Of a stretch of 64,000 nucleotides of DNA, positions 11,182 to 21,699 are shown one piece after another. The notes beneath the pieces are model-generated. The model had not been told where the DNA came from, did no database searches, and saw only the letters and a list, made by a program, of their open reading frames with translations. The DNA is from Pieris napi (lineage: Eukaryota > Arthropoda > Insecta > Lepidoptera > Pieridae), in NCBI RefSeq assembly GCF_905475465.1, contig NC_062256.1:8131662-8195661 (forward strand). Reading direction: 5' to 3'. A program made the position numbers and the translations under genes. Within the stretch, counting starts at the first letter, position 1; each line of letters begins with the position of its first letter.

Positions 11182-12132
11182 ATGGTGCGTATTCCTAGTA
11201 TACTTTTCCTGGTCAAATTATTGATTATTTTAAGTTAGGTATTCCAATATATTTTATCAATTCTAATCGAATAATATACAATATAACTGCGTCAAAATAT
11301 TGCAGTGAGTCGAGTTGTCTTGTGTATTATTTATATAATGTTATTTTAAGGCAACTGTGGTAGCTAATCCACCGAAAAAGACTAGCAATTCTAACAACCA
11401 AGCACCAACTGGCGTTCGTAAAAAGTCTGGACCAAAATTTGAACTTTCTGAAGAACAGAAGAGGGATATTAAAGAAGCTTTTGATTTATTTGATACAGAA
11501 AATACTGGTAAAATAGACACTAAAGAATTAAAAGTAGCTATACGCGCTCTAGGATTCGAGCCAAAGAAAGAGGAAATAAAAAAAATGATTGCAGAAATAG
11601 ATAAAGGTGATGGGAAAGTCTCGTTTGATGATTTTTTAGATTTAATGACGGTTAAAATGGCTGAAAAAGATACAAAGGAGGAAATAATGAAAGCATTCAA
11701 ACTTTTTGATGATGATGAAACAGGTAATTTTCTAAATTTTATAATTGTTCTTTACAGTATCAATGTATCAATTAATGTCATCTTAGCTTTGAAACCCACT
11801 TGGTTAATTTTATGAATACATGTTGCATTCTTTTTTTCTATTTTTTATAAAAAATAGTCATCATTAAGATCATTGGTAACAAGAAAATAAGTCCTTAATA
11901 TTTATTAGAGGACCACCCTCTTTATCTGTTCAATGTCTTTACTCATATATCTTATTTTTCAATTACAGGAAAAATATCTTTTAAAAACCTAAAAAGAGTT
12001 GCAAAAGAATTAGGTGAAAATTTAACTGATGAAGAACTTCATGAAATGATAGATGAGGCAGATCGGGATGGCGATGGTGAAATAAATCAAGAAGAGTTTT
12101 TACGCATTATGAAGAAAACTAGTCTATATTAG
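11182..12132 (+). CDS. CETN: Centrin (EF-hand protein)
   Basis: Three coding exons: ATG alone at 11182-11184, then 11351-11723 and 11969-12132 (stop TAG), giving 179 residues. Junctions are ATG|GTGCGT, AAG|GCA, CAG|GTAATT and ACAG|GAA. Centrins are calmodulin-like Ca-binding proteins of centrioles and basal bodies; some also serve nucleotide-excision repair and mRNA export complexes. The sequence has a basic Asn/Lys-rich N-terminus, then ELSEEQKRDIKEAFDLFD, ALGFEPKKEEIKKMI, AFKLFDDDETG, LGENLTDEELHEMIDEAD and the typical end FLRIMKKTSLY. EF1 (DTENTGKID) and EF4 (DRDGDGEINQEE) are close to canonical. EF2 (DKGDGKVSFDD) is one residue short of the usual loop, and EF3 lacks the final Glu, as is common in centrins. 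It closely resembles vertebrate CETN2. Poly(A)-like AATAAA lies near 12676. It converges with RPIA. Confidence 0.95.
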
Positions 12133-13414
12133 GTTTAGTATTTTCATGAAAGAGCACAAAAGCTTTTAGTTTTTATGTGGCTGGCACTATGTATACTGTA
12201 ACAATTACTTTAGTTAAAATGTGCAGTTTTTCTTTTTGTGATTGTTTCAAAGAAGTATACTGTTTTGATATAGTATTAAGAGCCATAAATTGAAAAAATA
12301 TGAGGTCAATATTCAGAATGGAACTTGAGCTCAACAAAAAAAACTATGAAGGTAGCTCTAAAAATATAAAGTCAAGCAATTTACTAAATATTTTCTTCAT
12401 TATATTTCTCTAAATGAGTATATTACGTCTCAATCAATGTTGTCAACCTCAATTTAAGACTGCTGTTAATTCTGTTGTACAATTGATATTTTTAAGACAG
12501 TATATGTGGATACTTCTAATCATTTGATGTTCTGTTATTACTTATAGAAAAATTACTTAAATCAGACTTAATGTTTTGGCTTATGCAAGTACTACAAATT
12601 TAAAAAGAATCTTTAATAGTTATAAACATTTGTTTAAAAACAATAATGTGCTTGACAGTTTTTGAAAATTATGTAATAAAATATCCATTAAACAACTGAC
12701 TAGAAGTAGACTTTTTACACTACTTTTTAGTGTAATCAGACTCCCAAAAAACAGTCATGGTCTTATTGATAAACCTATCTTGTACTTAAATATATTAGTG
12801 ATTTATCATTTCCAAAAACATTGAAAATTTGATCCAATATCATTGTTATAGACATTAAGAGTTACGTCAAATGTATCTATTATTCAGTATTATTTGCACA
12901 ACAACTATTATTTAAGGTTAGTTAAGACTTTACCTAATAAAAAATTATATTCTAATAATAATATCTGTTTATGTACAAAAACTAAGGTCACAGAGTTATC
13001 TTTGCAATGATAGCAGCAAAGTAACAATGGTTCTATAATTTTTATATATTTAGATCTGAAAATATTTTGTATGTTTCTACTGAATTCAATTTGTATTCTG
13101 TGTAACACATTGGATATATTAAATGTTTATAAAATTATCAGTTTTTTAGGTGTGCAACTAATTGATTTACGTCAACAGCCACAATATGTATTTTAATCAA
13201 GGTCTTCATTGATAACTATGTAAATTTTTCATGTTCATGTATTGCAGATTAAAATACATGGCTTGAAATATTTTTTATTTGGACAAAAATGTGCAACAAA
13301 TTTATTACATGTTTAATAAAAATACATAAAATACTTCTTTGAAAGTTAACATATAAACAATTTATAAAAAGGTAGAAAACATTGAGATACAAAATTGAGA
13401 ACAAATTTATCTAT

Positions 13415-14203
13415 CTAAACAGATCTTTCTATAACAGTGCCTTCTGCTTGGCCAAAATATGCCTTTTCACACATCTTAACAAATAAACCAATTTCAACAA
13501 CACCAGGCATCAACTTTATGGTGTTGCTTGTTTTTTCCCAATCTAAATCTTGATTTGTAAACATCCAATCTAAGATGAAATTGCCATTGTCCGTAACAAC
13601 AGGCCCTGCTTTGGCTATTGCACTGCGTAGCTTTATCTCACCACCAAACATACCCACAACCTTATTTTTAATAGGAACATAAGCCATAGGAATAACTTCA
13701 ATAGGAATTCCTTTTTTATACCTATCACCAAGTTTTTTAGAATCTTTGGTGTAGTCTGCTATTACTATCATTTTCTTTGAGCAGGATGCAACAATTTTTT
13801 CTTGTAGTAAGCACCCTCCTCCACCTTTTATCAATGTCATATTGGCATCTACTTCATCCGCCCCATCTATTGTTACATCTATGTTTGGGTGAGTTTCCAA
13901 CTCTCCAAGAGTTAAATTATATTTTATAATCAATTGTTTTGCTTGGAAAGAGGTTGGTATACATATTACCTTCAAGTTTTCTGTTTCCACTCTCTCAGCT
14001 AGTCGTTGTACTGCGTATACAACAGTTGAACCGCTTCCAACTCCAAAAACACAGTGACCTTTTACAAATTCATCCACTGCCCGGTATGCAGCCACTTGCT
14101 TGGCTTTTTCTAAAGACATTTTTGGCAGTTCCCGTGAATTTATAAATCTTTTATTTATTCCGTTAATGCAAGGATACCGAAATTTGAAAATATTCTTAAA
14201 CAT
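13415..14203 (-). CDS. RPIA: Ribose-5-phosphate isomerase A
   Basis: A single uninterrupted 262-residue ORF. The enzyme interconverts ribose 5-phosphate and ribulose 5-phosphate in the non-oxidative pentose phosphate pathway in the cytosol. RpiA-family signatures are visible: VGSGSTVVYAVQRLAERV (phosphate-binding loop), CIPTSFQAKQLI, DVTIDGADEVD (active-site DGADE), LIKGGGGCLLQEKIVA, IVIADYTKDSKKLG, and TDNGNFILDWMF near the C-terminus. The length suits eukaryotic RPIA. The first 28 residues (up to MSLEKAKQ) are basic and could be a short targeting extension; the second Met at residue 29 is an alternative start. No intron is seen. TTTATT at about 13297 (AATAAA on the coding strand) is a likely poly(A) signal. 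A foldback transposon sits about 260 bp upstream of the start. Confidence 0.95.
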   Translation of the reverse strand: MFKNIFKFRYPCINGINKRFINSRELPKMSLEKAKQVAAYRAVDEFVKGHCVFGVGSGSTVVYAVQRLAERVETENLKVICIPTSFQAKQLIIKYNLTLGELETHPNIDVTIDGADEVDANMTLIKGGGGCLLQEKIVASCSKKMIVIADYTKDSKKLGDRYKKGIPIEVIPMAYVPIKNKVVGMFGGEIKLRSAIAKAGPVVTDNGNFILDWMFTNQDLDWEKTSNTIKLMPGVVEIGLFVKMCEKAYFGQAEGTVIERSV

Positions 14204-14631
14204 GCGAACATCTATTTATAAAGTTAGTGTTTGAATTTTGGGTAATGGGTTGAGTTAGCTGAAAAAGTTAATTTAAGAGTTCAATTTAAATCGAGTTGAA
14301 TATCGAATACAACCACAGGTTCAACTTTAAAGTTTAAACTAGTACTGCGTGTGCATACTGCATAGTGAAGTGTGAACAGTTGTGAGTTGACAGATAACAA
14401 CTTGATAGATTGACTTATTGTATTCTGCGAGTGTTAGGTCAAATTGAAAACAACTTAATAGTACGGGAGGTAGCAACGTTTGAAAAAAAAGAATTTTAGG
14501 TCAGCTGATTTTGTGATATGTCTTCCTTCTTGCACTTCCGGTTAGAGTCTGGGCAATCTGGCTGGCGGTAGTGGTTGCGTTCATTAGTGCGCATCCTATC
14601 TGTCCAGGTAAAAATCCTGGATTTTAAAAGC

Positions 14632-15723
14632 ATTTTAAGAAGCGTAATTTTTGATTTTTCCTTTTTAAATACGTCTACCTGACATACTTTTTTTATTGCC
14701 AGACATTTTTCACGTTGCTAACTATGTGCCAGACGCGATTTTAAGTTTTATTTTTATGAAAATTTCAAAGCATTTTAGAATGTCTGTAATTTTAATATTA
14801 TGTTATTTAAATATAAGGAAAACTGAAAATGAATTTGCCAGACATTAATTCGGTTGTTAAGTCTTGAATTAAAATGATAAAGTTTTGCAGTATGATGAAG
14901 CATTGCATTTTAAGAAGCGTAATTTTTGATTTTTCCTTTTTAAATACGTCTACCTGACATACTTTTTTTATTGCCAGACATTTTTCACGTTGCTAACTAT
15001 GTGCCAGACGCGATTTTAAGTTTTATTTTTATAAAAATTTCAAAGCATTTTAGAATGTCTGTAATTTTAATATTATGTTATTTAAATATAAGGAAAACTG
15101 AAAATGAATTTGCCAGACATTAATTCGGTTGTTAAGTCTTGAATTAAAATGATAAAGTTTTACAGTATGATGAAGCATTGCATTTTAAGAAGCGTAATTT
15201 TTGATTTTTCCTTTTTAAATACGTCTACCTGACATACTTTTTTTATTGCCAGACATTTTTCACGTTGCTAACTATGTGCCAGACGCGATTTTAAGTTTTA
15301 TTTTTATGAAAATTTCAAAGCATTTTAGAATGTCTGTAATTTTAATATTATGTTATTTAAATATAAGGAAAACTGAAAATGAATTTGCCAGACATTAATT
15401 CGGTTGTTAAGTCTTGAATTAAAATGATAAAGTTTTGCAGTATGATGAAGCATTGCATTTTAAGAAGCGTAATTTTTGATTTTTCCTTTTTAAATACGTC
15501 TACCTGACATACTTTTTTTATTGCCAGACATTTTTCACGTTGCTAACTATGTGCCAGACGCGATTTTAAGTTTTATTTTTATAAAAATTTCAAAGCATTT
15601 TAGAATGTCTGTTATTTTAATATTATGTTATTTAAATATAAGAAAAACTGAAAATAAATTTGCCAGACATTAATTCGATTGCTAAGCCTTGAATTAAAAT
15701 GAAAAAGTATTGCAGTATAATGC
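14632..15723 (+). repeat. 275-bp tandem units, direct arm
   Basis: Four copies with an exact 275-bp spacing, each starting ATTTTAAGAAGCGTAATTTT and ending GTATGATGAAGCATTGC. Differences between copies are single bases. The fourth unit is the most diverged and breaks off near 15723. Confidence 0.85.
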
Positions 15724-15825
15724 TTGTAGTACGAGCATAAAAAGGAATATAAAATTAGATTAAAATTAATAATCAACACTTTATTTAAATTGTCCTAATT
15801 ACTAAATGTAAGTTATGAATAATTC

Positions 15826-16465
15826 ATGCAACGTGAAAAATGTCTGGCAATAAAAAAAGTATGTCAGGTAGACGTATTTAAAAAGGAAAAATCAAAAATT
15901 ACGCTTCTTAAAATGCAATGCTTCATCATACTGCAATACTTTATCATTTTAATTCAAGACTTAACAATCGAATTAATGTCTGGCAAATTCATTTTCAGTT
16001 TTTCTTATATTTAAATAACATATTATTAAAATTACAGACATTCTAAAATGCTTTGAAATTTTTATAAAAATAAAACTTAAAATCGCGTCTGGCACATAGT
16101 TAGCAACGTGAAAAATGTCTGGCAATAAAAAAAGTATGTCAGGTAGACGTATTTAAAAAGGAAAAATCAAAAATTACGCTTCTTAAAATGCAATGCTTCA
16201 TCATACTGCAAAACTTTATCATTTTAATTCAAGACTTAACAACCGAATTAATGTCTGGCAAATTCATTTTCAGTTTTCCTTATATTTAAATAACATAATA
16301 TTAAAATTACAGACATTCTAAAATGCTTTGAAATTTTCATAAAAATAAAACTTAAAATCGCGTCTGGCACATAGTTAGCAACGTGAAAAATGTCTGGCAA
16401 TAAAAAAAGTATGTCAGGTAGACGTATTTAAAAACGAAAAATTAAAAATTACGCTTCTTAAAATG
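15826..16465 (-). repeat. 275-bp tandem units, inverted arm
   Basis: About 2.3 copies of the same unit in reverse orientation; ACGCTTCTTAAAAT occurs at 15901, 16176 and 16451. It pairs with the direct arm at 14632-15723. Confidence 0.85.
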
Positions 16466-16771
16466 CTTTTAAAATCCAGGATTATTACCTGGACAGATAG
16501 GATGCGCACTAATGAACGCAACCGCTACCGCCAGCCAGATTGCCCAGACTCTAACCGGAAGTGCAAGAAGGAAGACATATCACAAAATCAGCTGACCTGA
16601 AATTCTTTCTCGAAAACGTTGCTACCTCCCGTACTATAATGTGACATTTTATAAATGCGGTAATTTCAAATGCTCAATTAAATTGACGCCCTCAACTGTT
16701 CGTCCCTGCAAACTGTTGAAGACTTGGAAGTTAAGATTAGAATTATGTATTACATACTTACAAATAGTTTA

Positions 16772-18472
16772 TTATATATTTTCTTTAGACAAGCTCTCTA
16801 ATTCTTTTAGAATGTTCGTTTGTTCATTAACTAACGATTGCATGTTTGTTAAATATAATTTTATGTTATGTTGTCCATTAAAAATAACTGAATTTAATTT
16901 GGGGATAGGGTATAATTCTGAGTCTTTTTGACAATTAAGCAGTTTGACCAATTTAAGGTTTTCTTTTTTAAATTGATCGTTTTGGTTTATTAAATTTTTT
17001 AGATGATTTTCAGTCAGCATTAATTTCGTTGCAAGAAATCTTTTTTTTCTCTCCAGATTTTCAGATTTTGCTTTTTCTTGGCTTAACATGGTAGCTGTGG
17101 TATTTAAAAGACAGATAATTTCTTTTAATTTATCAATCTCTGATATACAACGTTCGTCTTTGTTGGAACAATGTTGGTCATATGCCATATTAATAAGTTT
17201 TGAAAATGTTAAATTATGATTTATTATATGCGAGTTAAATTCTGGATTCGTGGAATGTTTAACGGTAGTAATTTGTTGTAATTCATAGGTATTTGTTCCT
17301 TTCTTTCCATGGATTGCCAGGAGAATCTTTGCGAATACTAGGAAAGATACAATATTTATAAATGAGTAATGTATCTTATGATTGGTACTTGTAATTAAGT
17401 ATTAATTAGGTACCTTCTTGAAGGGCTAACAGCAAAATTAAAAAGAAATACGTGACGTTAGAGATTTCAGTTAGCGGGTTCAAAGTAATAATTAACCATT
17501 TTTATATTTTGACTTGAGGGTTTTGCACAGCGTTCTAAAGCTAAGATACTTACCACAGGCAATATGCAGCTTCTTCTTGAGAGTGGCTAACAGTTTTGTC
17601 TTTGCTTTAACACTCGTCTTGTACAATCGAAATTCATCAAATATAGGATTTAAATGTTTCTTATAATTTTTATTATTGTTTCGTTCCAAATGAAACCTAT
17701 GAAAATATTTGTATGAAATTAAAGTCCTGTATTATCACGGTCATTGTTTTATTTTATGTCGAACGAGTCTACGGGACGCCTAAAGGTGCGTACAGACTAT
17801 ATAACATAACATGTTATACAACATTGCTATACAACATATTTCTGATAATGTGGACACTGAATGTTATAAAACATGTTATAATAACATGTTATTGATACGT
17901 ATGCTAGGACGAACCCAGCATCTACGTTTTTTTGTATTTCTTTTGTTATTTAATATGGTTATATAACATTGTTATATTGCTTTGTTATTCTAATGTGTAC
18001 AGTATTGTTTTAAGTTTATAATGTTGAATAACAAGGTTACATAATGTGGACGTGTTATAAAACACAAGTTATATAATATGTTACATAGTCTGTACGCACC
18101 CTTAAGAGGACAATCATCGCAGCCCAACGACAGCCATTTTTAGTCTTTTAAATCTACTTAAAATTCTTTGGTGTTTTTAAATTATTGAAACTCTAAAGCA
18201 CGTGAATTTCGGGTTTCATAATTATAATTTCAAAATAATCGTATTTATCCGGTTAACGTTTTTTGTAGTAATCTTTCTTAAAGGCTCACTGATACATACT
18301 TTCGGTGTCTGCTTTTGCGTGTATCTAGGATCATATATAGGTATATGTGATATATTTTTCAAAATAAACAAACTATAATTTAATAAGTTAATTTCAATGA
18401 AAATACTCACTTTTTAATTTCATTAGCAATCGAAAATAAGGCATTGCGATTTTTAACATCTTGCTTATCCAT
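16772..18472 (-). CDS. Unrecognised coiled-coil protein
   Basis: Three exons, 18411-18472, 17554-17696 and 16772-17337, give 256 residues from MDKQDVKNRNALFSIANE to stop TAA. Donors are AA|GTGAGT and TGTG|GTAAGT, acceptors CATAG|GTTTC and CCTAG|TATTC; phases 2 and 1 agree. The protein is Lys/Asn-rich. Its second half is predicted coiled coil from spaced Leu/Ile (EIDKLKEIICLLN, LERKKRFLATKLML, FKKENLKLVKLLN, LVNEQTNILKELESLSKEN). No signal peptide, membrane segment or known domain is seen. A small kinetochore, centrosomal or spindle-type coiled-coil protein would look like this, but that is a guess. Intron 1 holds a MITE (17785-18100). The stop lies about 140 bp from the foldback element. Confidence 0.65.
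17785..18100. mobile_element. MITE with GGTGCGTACAGACTAT ends
   Basis: Left GGTGCGTACAGACTATATAA and right inverse ATAGTCTGTACGCACC, with many TTATAACATGTTAT-type internal palindromes. Flanks are CTAA on the left and CTTAA on the right, so a TAA or TTAA-like duplication is possible. It lies in intron 1 of the coiled-coil gene. Confidence 0.65.
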
Positions 18473-18489
18473 ATTTTTATTGCCTTTAA

Positions 18490-19300
18490 ATTGTTTTAAA
18501 AAACGTAATCGTGTAAACTAATAAAACATAAATAATGATTACATCTGTCATTTCCTATTAACATATTATTGTCTCTGGGCGTCAAAAATTCATAAAAAAT
18601 AGAGCATGATTTCCCGCCAATATTTATACGTACTTTTTATTATCTTCTGTTTCAATTACTTTTTAGGATTTTCACTTCGACGAGTGACATTGTAGGAATG
18701 ATATATTACTTGAATATAAGGATCCATTTTCTACCAAGGCAAATTTAGTGAATATGAATAAATCTTTGTTCTACGTTCACCTTTCTACTACACCTTAGGG
18801 GCTTCATAAGATTTTATTCATAATAGACGCCTTAAATAACTCAGTCTTAGTGTTTTAAAGAGATTTTTGCTATGTAATTAACAGTATTAAATATACTAAA
18901 ACAAAGTTCTCGTAATACTAATCACTATGTATTATTCGATCATTAGTTTCGTATGTAGTACATAACTTTATACGTATATTTATATTTTATATTACATATT
19001 GACTGTAAAATAATGTAAATTAAAACCGCAAACATGACAAGTCTGTTCTAAAGGAAAAGTTTTCCTTCCTTTTAATCATCGACATATTGTGTTAAGTAAT
19101 ACGTGTAAATTCAAAGTAGACGCAAGAACAAACGATATGCAAAAGTGTTTTCATTTTTTAGGCTAAAATACTACAAAGATTGCACAGAACATTGTGTTGT
19201 TTTTTTTCATCTATGGTGCCCAAAGACAAGACAAATGTGTTACAATGCAACATTAGTCCTTTAATTTCATTTAGTCTACAAATCTTCTTAAATACATTTA
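18490..19300. other. Upstream of coiled-coil gene; no gene seen
   Basis: AT-rich sequence without a recognised ORF, exon or repeat. It presumably contains the promoter of the minus-strand gene that starts at 18472. Confidence 0.3.
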
Positions 19301-19307
19301 AATAAGG

Positions 19308-19510
19308 TTTTTGCACATTGTTCCAGCAAATGCACAGGCGCTAATTAAAGATTTCAGTTGGCGCCTAGTAGATAGTAGACGGTGACCCCATAGCTGCTGC
19401 TTTCCTCCCTCAATTGCCACAGGGACCAAACTTTATTTTTTTCTTATCTATTTTTAATTATTACCTTACGTATATGCAGTAAGCTTATTGTTAAAACTAT
19501 AGGTATATTT
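19308..19510 (+). repeat. Interspersed repeat E (LINE-tail-like)
   Basis: It shares AATGCACAGGCGCTAATTAA, GGTGACCCC and CCACAGGGACCAAAC with copies at 29575-29800, 45398-45640, 50560-50800 and inverted 60290-60545. All have the same 3' text AGGTTAAGAAAATTGTAAAT or a decayed form of it, as expected for a 3'-anchored retroelement. Class not determined. Confidence 0.5.
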
Positions 19511-19535
19511 GTGTGTTGGAAAGGATTTTTTTAAT

Positions 19536-19670
19536 TTTAAATAGGAGGCTAACGGGCAGAAGACTCACCTAATTTTAAGTGATACTGCCGCCCATGGACA
19601 CATTGTCAGAAGGCTCGCAAGTGCGTTGCCGGCCTTTTAAGAATTGGTAAGCTCTTTTCTTGAAGCTAAT
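19536..19670 (+). repeat. Interspersed repeat G fragment
   Basis: AGGAGGCTAACGGGCAGAAG, then AAGTGATACTGCCGCCCATG and GCGTTGCCGGCC. The same family occurs at 24080-24260, 39500-39740, 45728-46030 and 53790-53865 and, inverted, at 24720-24870, 50345-50480, 56515-56620 and 58390-58675. It is widespread in this window; class not determined. Confidence 0.55.
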
Positions 19671-20109
19671 AATAGGAATACTTTATTATTTCAGTAAACA
19701 ATCATATTAACCCTGAATATTTTAACCGAGTTTCATACCCTTACCATATTCCCACTGACCCAACAAAGAGCCAATGTATTTCTGTGAAAAATATAATGTC
19801 CAATCGCCAACCGAAGATACCCATTTAGTTCTAGTTAGGTGTAGTTCAATTGTGCCAGCCAATTTTCCGCCAAACGCCGTTTCGATCCTATTTCGTTTGT
19901 TCGCGAGACAGCCGCTCCGTGTGGTAACTATTTCACGGTCGATTTCACCAGCACCACAGGGATACAGACTGTGCATTATGCAATCTTTCGTTCAATTTAT
20001 AACCTACTAGACATATTCTTTCAACTACGGCTGGAAAGAAAAACTTAAAATTTTTTTTTTAAATATTCACGACTTCGTTTCTATTTTCATATTGTTACTA
20101 TCAATAGTT

Positions 20110-20373
20110 TTATTTTTATTTTTATTATGGCTCTGGCACGATTTGTGCATTAGCCAGCGTCAAGTATAGGATTTTTATAATTCGTTCTTTTTGCGTTAGA
20201 AATTCGACCGTGTCCTCCATGTACGGTTTAGGCACTCGCCCGGTACCGCACAACCCTCCCAAAGGTCGAGAACAAATTTAAATTAGATTAAAACTTGCCC
20301 TCGAACCGGGAATCGAACCCGGTACCCCTCACCTAGCTGCCACTTAATAAGACCGCTAGGCTATGAGGCCCCC
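20110..20373 (-). repeat. SINE family C with target duplication
   Basis: The minus strand starts GGGGCCTCATAGCCTAGCGG (box A region), with box B GGTTCGATTCCCGG, and ends in an AT-rich tail. ACTATCAATAGTT (13 bp) flanks it at 20097-20109 and 20374-20386, a retrotransposition-type duplication. Confidence 0.8.
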
Positions 20374-20480
20374 ACTATCAATAGTTAGACACTCATGCAA
20401 TCATGCGTGTAGTGAACAGTTTAAAAAGTACGGAATTTATTTATGTAGTTATGGGATTTTTTAGTTATTCTTATACGTTA

Positions 20481-21020
20481 CTAGCGGACCCGGCGAACTT
20501 CGTTCCGCCTAACAGTCTAATAATATCGTGATTATTTGGGATTTCATGAAGGTAATAACATTAATACAACTTTTTTTGCAAATACAGAAATGTTTTATTG
20601 CTTGCCATTGCGAAAAAGGAATGGCGGTTTTACACATTAGGCTTCTTCTCTCTAACGCCAATATTGCGCAAAAGCACTTTCTGAAATACAATTTTTTTTT
20701 ATGAGAACACACGTCTTTGATCAAGATCAAAGCCTAAGTTTGCATCTCCTCATTCACCTCAAGATCGGAATTTCTTGAACTGACACGAATTCGATGTAAA
20801 ATGATGCATAGTTTTGTCAACAGATGGCACCACATGCTGTTTGCATTCGTAAAATTAATTAATTTATTTATTTTCTTCGATAACATATCCGATTTTTTAT
20901 TACTTATTCTGCTAATCGGAGCGGAGAAGAATCCACCATAAAAGAGATAACTAACATCGGTCCAGCCGATCTTGAGTTATAAGTGGTGTAACTAACACGA
21001 CTTTGTTTTATATATTTAGA
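20481..21020 (-). mobile_element. Helitron, minus strand, 540 bp
   Basis: On the minus strand it starts TCTAAATATATAAAACAAAG, then GTCGTGTTAGTTACACC, and ends CGCCGGGTCCGCTAG followed by T. It is a different subfamily from the 350-bp copies. Confidence 0.65.
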
Positions 21021-21167
21021 TGAATTGTGTATTTTTTAGTGTTTGCATGAATACGCTAATCAGGAATTACTGGGTCAAATTGAAATAGCATTTTGTTTAA
21101 TAGGTGGACCGTTTCATACTATGTAAAGAATCTTTTTATATTCAATCAATTGATTGATTGATCTAAA

Positions 21168-21372
21168 TCATTTATTCATATAGGTAACACAATGCACACT
21201 TATGAACGACAAAAAAGAAATACATATTAAATGCTTCTAATTTTACATTTACTGCCACTTCTCAAATCAAGGTCGTAGAATGGAAGAGAAGAACTGGCAA
21301 TAAACTCTCCGCCGCTCTTTTTATCGCCAAGTTTTTTGTTTTACACAATGTTTGTAAGGAGCTGTAGCTGTA
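21168..21372 (+). repeat. Interspersed repeat D (LINE-tail-like)
   Basis: It contains ATATAGGTAACACAATGCAC, GCTTCTAATTTTACATTTAC, AGAACTGGCAATAAACTCTC and CGCCAAGTTTTTTGTTTTAC. Other copies are at 30836-31085 and 37157-37388, with inverted parts at 47315-47400 and 61665-61825. Confidence 0.5.
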
Positions 21373-21567
21373 ATTTAAATCTCTTTAAATTTATCAAAAG
21401 TGATAAGTACTATAGCTTAAACCTGCAATTCCCTAGGACGTCAAAGGCCGGCGGTGACTCATTGATTTTTTCCTAAACCTCGCTCATACGGTGTCAGGTA
21501 AAACGCTTACGTATAAAACAAGGATCACCTTTTTATAAAAAAAATCCAATGGGTGGATACATCCAAC

Positions 21568-21699
21568 ATGGATATTAATTTAAAGTTTGTACAACTGTAC
21601 CGCGACCATGAATGTCCGTGGAACGCCACCCTTCCAAGTTATAAACGTGATTCAGCACTACAAAAACCTCTAGTGCGAATGGGCACAGATTTGAAGTAA
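21568..21699 (+). pseudogene. MADF-domain fragment
   Basis: A 43-residue ORF, MDINLKFVQLYRDHECPW then NATLPSYKRDSALQKPLV. The F...YR.HE..W...LPSYK..D.A...LV pattern is the start of a MADF domain. It stops after about half a domain, so it is likely a relic of a Harbinger-type element or an isolated exon. It is distinct in sequence from the MADF ORF at 4580. Confidence 0.45.

Larger units (their letters stand above)
14461..16634. mobile_element. 2.17-kb foldback-like TIR element
   Basis: Ends GTACGGGAGGTAGCAACG and its inverse CGTTGCTACCTCCCGTAC, with TA on both sides (14459-14460, 16635-16636). About 170 bp of unique terminal inverted repeat is followed on the left by four direct 275-bp units (starts 14632, 14907, 15182, 15457) and on the right by about 2.3 inverted units (register points 15901, 16176, 16451). 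A unique centre of about 100 bp lies at 15724-15825. The whole element can fold into one long hairpin, like Drosophila foldback elements. No transposase is visible; the 62-codon ORF inside is repeat text. It sits between RPIA and the coiled-coil gene. Confidence 0.8.

Noticed and set aside
11341..11700. Minus-strand 119-codon ORF opposite centrin
   Set aside because: It is the antisense shadow of the centrin exon.
13939..14145. Plus-strand 68-codon ORF opposite RPIA
   Set aside because: It is the antisense shadow of the isomerase coding sequence.
15826..16014. 62-codon ORF within the foldback element
   Set aside because: It is part of the 275-bp repeat unit in inverted orientation, with no conserved protein features.
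19722..20010. Overlapping 78-84 codon ORFs on both strands
   Set aside because: No domain, splice context or start context; they lie between repeat G and a SINE and are likely chance ORFs.
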